In this document: piece by piece, positions 61,102-64,000 of the stretch
Position numbering within the stretch: the first letter of the stretch is position 1
Layout: each line of letters opens with the position of its first letter
From: Thaumatotibia leucotreta
Lineage: Eukaryota > Arthropoda > Insecta > Lepidoptera > Tortricidae
Direction of reading: 5' to 3'
Assembly (NCBI GenBank): GCA_025490895.1
Contig: JALPQI010003464.1
Location: 25,261-89,260, forward strand
DNA: 64,000 nt
Notes under the pieces: generated by a model
The model's input: the letters and a program-made list of their open reading frames with translations, nothing else
The model's database searches: none
What the model was told of the DNA's origin: nothing
Translations under genes and position numbers: made by a program

Positions 61102-62175
61102 CCGAATCTCAACAACAATTATAGGCGCGACGCCGTGTTGCATGAAAGTTCTTGGTTTTGATTATATCACTATTGTGACAGTTCCTTGGCAGTTATCGTA
61201 TTCAGGATCTATATTAAAAGTCATTTGCATTCTAATCTTAATGATGGCTTGCATGCAATCAAATTTTATGAAAAATTTATAGTATGACCAGTCTTTTTGT
61301 CATTTTAATATGCCTTGGTCGCATCTAGAGGCGACATTCAGGGAATACTGAATCAAATCCTTATGCATATCAAACTTATTCAAATCTATGCAAATGGTAT
61401 TTTGGTTTGATTTGTAATATAACGAATATAATATCTCCAAAGCGAATATACAACAATTTTGCTGGCGCACCTAAGTGCTAACGATCAAATTTTAATATAC
61501 ATAACCGGTGACACAGTAGAAGTGTCATTACAGGAAAAAAATAAACTTTCATGCAACACGGAATTGGCCACAGTGGGATTACAAAGCCACCAGCTTATCA
61601 GGCCTGTGGCTTATATCAATGCGCAGCACGTGAGTCACTCTATAGTTATTATAATAATTTTTCTAGGGCTCTTTAAAGAGCTTGAAGTAAATAGCAGCGT
61701 GCTGTGCTCAATAGGGCACTTACCGAATTTTCATAATTATTCGACATTCTTGTATATTTTTTGTATTTTTGTACGCTATATGATAATTTTATTTGGTTGT
61801 ATCCAAAGATATTTAATGAAATGTGATTTTAATTACATTAGAATCTGAGCTTTACAAAAGTGTACGTGCAATGTGTTTCGGAGTTGAACGGTTGCTTGTT
61901 TATATTTAGTGCGTTTAGTTGTAGGGAGTGAGAATGAATTTATTTTTACTACATTATTTTTTATTATGAACCATAGTTAAGTTTCAGATTTAAGGAGGCA
62001 GCTATGTTTTTCATGGATTAATTAAACACAGTTCAATTATGTTAGATTAAGTAATTAGTAAATCAATAGTATGAATGCATATTTTTAAGGATGCAGACAT
62101 CATAACATAACGTGCTGGTTTTCTATCGATCTCAGAGCAATAAAATCAACTCAATAAACGTTGTAAAACATGGTC
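61102..62175 (+). other. vilse: probable vilse 3' UTR with several AATAAA signals
   Basis: AT-rich sequence after the TGA contains AATAAA at 61540-61545 and a close pair at 62139-62144 and 62153-62158 followed by GTTGTAAAA and a T-rich stretch. The pair is the likelier main cleavage site; the first could give a short form. An 18-nt perfect inverted repeat (CCGTGTTGCATGAAAGTT at 61133-61150 and its complement at 61544-61561) spans most of the short UTR and its right arm overlaps the first signal. UTR ends are inferred only from signals. Confidence 0.5.
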
Positions 62176-63537
62176 AAACTAGTTTTTTCTCTTAATTGCA
62201 CTCGCTAATATCGTCTTATCTTATAGGAAACTAGTATGTTGTGTTTGACGACAGAACAAATCAGCTAGGGCTCAATTTTACTTCTAGTAATATACCAATC
62301 CTCAAATACTTATATTAAGTAAAATCATCACAAGTATCCATTATTCTGTTCATATTTAACAACATTGACGATAGCAATAAATAAACTATGACGCATTCTC
62401 GACCATCGAGGAAAATATCCGGTTGACATAACAGTTATTGGCCGATACCAAAGTCGATGTGACACCTTGACTTTATTAGGACGTTTACCGACATATTATT
62501 ATGAAAGCCGTGGCTGTTTTGATAAAATGGTGATTCAACTTTTAGAACACTAGGAAACGTTGTGTGAAAATTTGACTTAACACTTTTTAATATACTTACA
62601 TTCTCTAAAATACCTAAGGTAGTTATGGTTAAAGTTTAGTACATGACTAAAGCAAGGGTATCTCGTGGTGACATACACAATTTGTCCCTCTTTTGTTAAC
62701 ACAGGGAACAAAGTAAATTGCTCCACTTCGTTACCATATTTTTTTTGTTAATTTGTAATACTGAATTTACTGCTTGGTTGACTAGCTTGACTTATGCAGA
62801 ATTATAACCAACTAATTATCAGTTTTTCTAAAATTGTATGTTTAGTGAATATTCCGAATAAGCGTAGTTGTTCTAAAAGTTGATGTACCCAATCTCAGCG
62901 GCAATGTAGAGAGTAATATGTAATGCATTTTTATGCATAATTTTTGTAAACGTGCTTATTTCTGTCTCCATTAAATCAAATCACGAATACTCATACTGAC
63001 AGCAATATGACTTATATTTCCGTAAAAACAGTGGCAAAGCAATATTGCTACATCTAGAGCATTTTTGTATTAAAAATGATTAAGGAAAGAAAGGAGTGTA
63101 TATTATACAATTCTTGTTACTCATAAACAGCCTCTGAATAAGCTATACATTTCTCGGTATTCTTGGACATGTTTTGAAATCTCCATAAAATCTATTTAAT
63201 AATAATATTTCTCCGAAGAACAAGAAGTTATTCCTAATAAGAAGTTACGACGTGGTTAAGTTACTATTCTAGAATAAGATATATAAATGCAGCTTTAAAA
63301 TGTACATGCCTAAACGGAAATTACAGTTTTTATTCACAATTAAATATTACAATTCTCGGGCACACTTACTACTTAATAAGAGTCTAAATTTGTTATTCTT
63401 ACACAATTTTTCGAGGTATACGATTCGATTCAGATGTGCGAGCATCGCGCGAGTAAGTGAAGAAAATCATGCTAAATGCTATATAAAAATTAGCGCAAAC
63501 CTACGATAATGGTTATTAGGACGATGCCTGTGTATTG
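62176..63537. other. intergenic AT-rich stretch, nothing recognised
   Basis: No open frame with protein character, no repeats matched within the window; further AATAAA (e.g. about 62378) could extend the 3' UTR. Confidence 0.45.
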
Positions 63538-63676
63538 CCGCGGCCACGACATCGGTCTAAGGCGACCGGCTTAGCGGAAAACGTATGGTGCTCCCTCTCG
63601 TACTCATATCGGCATCCCGCTCCAACTCATGGATTCGCTCGCCGCTGGTCGCCTTAGACCAATGTCGTGGCCGGGC
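63538..63676. mobile_element. GC-rich hairpin MITE
   Basis: GCGGCCACGACATCGGTCTA and AGGCGACC pair with GGTCGCCT and TAGACCAATGTCGTGGCCG. It adjoins the GC-rich block to its right. Confidence 0.75.
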
Positions 63677-63885
63677 CGTATGGCCTGAGTGGCGAGCGTT
63701 GAGCGGCGCGCCCGGCGGGGCGGGCAGCGGCTCGTGGAGCGTGCAAAGGACTTGGACGGTGTGCACTCAGACCACACGCATACGTCTGCATTTGTTTAAC
63801 ATGGACGGCCCGCCATACGTCCTGCTCGATACAGGTCAGGGTGCGGCTCCACTGAGGCGGAGAGGAGCGAAGATGTGCAAAATTG
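63677..63885 (+). other. GC-rich block, possible 5' end of another transcript
   Basis: The GC level is far above surroundings. AACATGGACGG at about 63799 gives a good start context, and the frame MDGPPYVLLDT runs to ACAG|GTCAGG, a possible first coding exon. Nothing in the eleven residues is recognisable, and the block could equally be mobile DNA. Confidence 0.25.
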
Positions 63886-63889
63886 ACCA

Positions 63890-64000
63890 ATTCATCATCA
63901 GCCTATGATAGTCCACTGCTGGACGTAGGCCTCTCCTATTAGCTATGCGTATAAACGCATTAGGAGGCAAATGCCGATAATCGCCACGCTGCAAGCGGAT
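63890..64000 (-). mobile_element. SINE-like family S1, copy i, cut by the window edge
   Basis: ATCATCAGCCTATGATAGTC, CACTGCTGGACGTAGGCC and GCATTAGGAGGCAAATGCC match the S1 tail half on the minus strand. Confidence 0.85.

Noticed and set aside
58708..58745. GTCCGTCT tandem repeat as an independent microsatellite of interest
   Set aside because: It is a regular internal part of the GGTTCCGTA-type dispersed repeat.
63585..63908. A 107-codon gene at the right edge
   Set aside because: Its first half lies in a hairpin MITE and its end runs into a SINE; composition alone gives the open frame.

Overview
This window is eukaryotic and is best read as moth or butterfly (Lepidoptera) nuclear DNA. It has AT-rich introns, GT-AG splicing, tRNA-headed SINEs, RTE-type LINE 3' ends with GAT-repeat tails, many foldback MITEs, and the dispersed GGTTCCGTA / GTCCGACTCGCACTTGGCC repeat that I associate with lepidopteran genomes. 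I see no bacterial operons, CRISPR arrays or rRNA.

Nearly the whole window (about 1,400-61,101, + strand) is one gene, a Rho GTPase-activating protein of the Vilse / CrossGAP / RhoGAP93B (vertebrate ARHGAP39) family. I can join 18 exons with matching splice phases. The joined coding sequence is 2,745 nt (914 codons plus TGA), open throughout. The 5' exons, where this family carries WW domains, lie upstream of the window. The visible protein has a long, low-complexity Ser/Arg/Pro/acidic linker (exons 1-11), a MyTH4 domain (exons 12-15) and a RhoGAP domain (exons 16-18) with the arginine finger GIFR in exon 16 and NLAMVFAPNC in exon 18.

The striking feature is that six of the 18 exons (E5, E10, E11, E13, E14, E17) are each followed by a tandem array built from that exon's own sequence plus a few tens of bases of flanking intron, splice sites included. 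The arrays total about 18 kb: E5, 19 exon copies; E10, 13; E11, 5 plus a stub; E13, about 7; E14, 7 full copies, one truncated copy and about 80 or more 39-bp acceptor units; E17, about 85 copies of an 81-bp unit. In each array the first (5'-most) copy is the fullest or among the fullest, and it is the one that fits the protein. The copies have lost segments, acquired stops, or changed residues. E6 also has a short partial copy in its downstream intron. The very long open frames across 32.4-37.3 kb and 46.6-53.8 kb result from stop-free repeat units, not from giant proteins.

The introns hold nested mobile elements whose order of insertion can be read: a hAT-like MITE with 8-bp duplication inside a SINE, a piggyBac-like MITE with TTAA duplication inside another MITE, a SINE with 14-bp duplication inside a third MITE, and a MITE inside a terminal copy of the E17 array. 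A 3.2-kb element with 16-bp inverted ends and a THAP-like exon (18.9-22.1 kb) has an internally deleted, inverted relative at 41.7-42.8 kb. After the gene there is a 3' UTR with several AATAAA signals, a quiet AT-rich stretch, and a GC-rich block near 63.5-63.9 kb that may be a hairpin MITE beside the start of another transcript.
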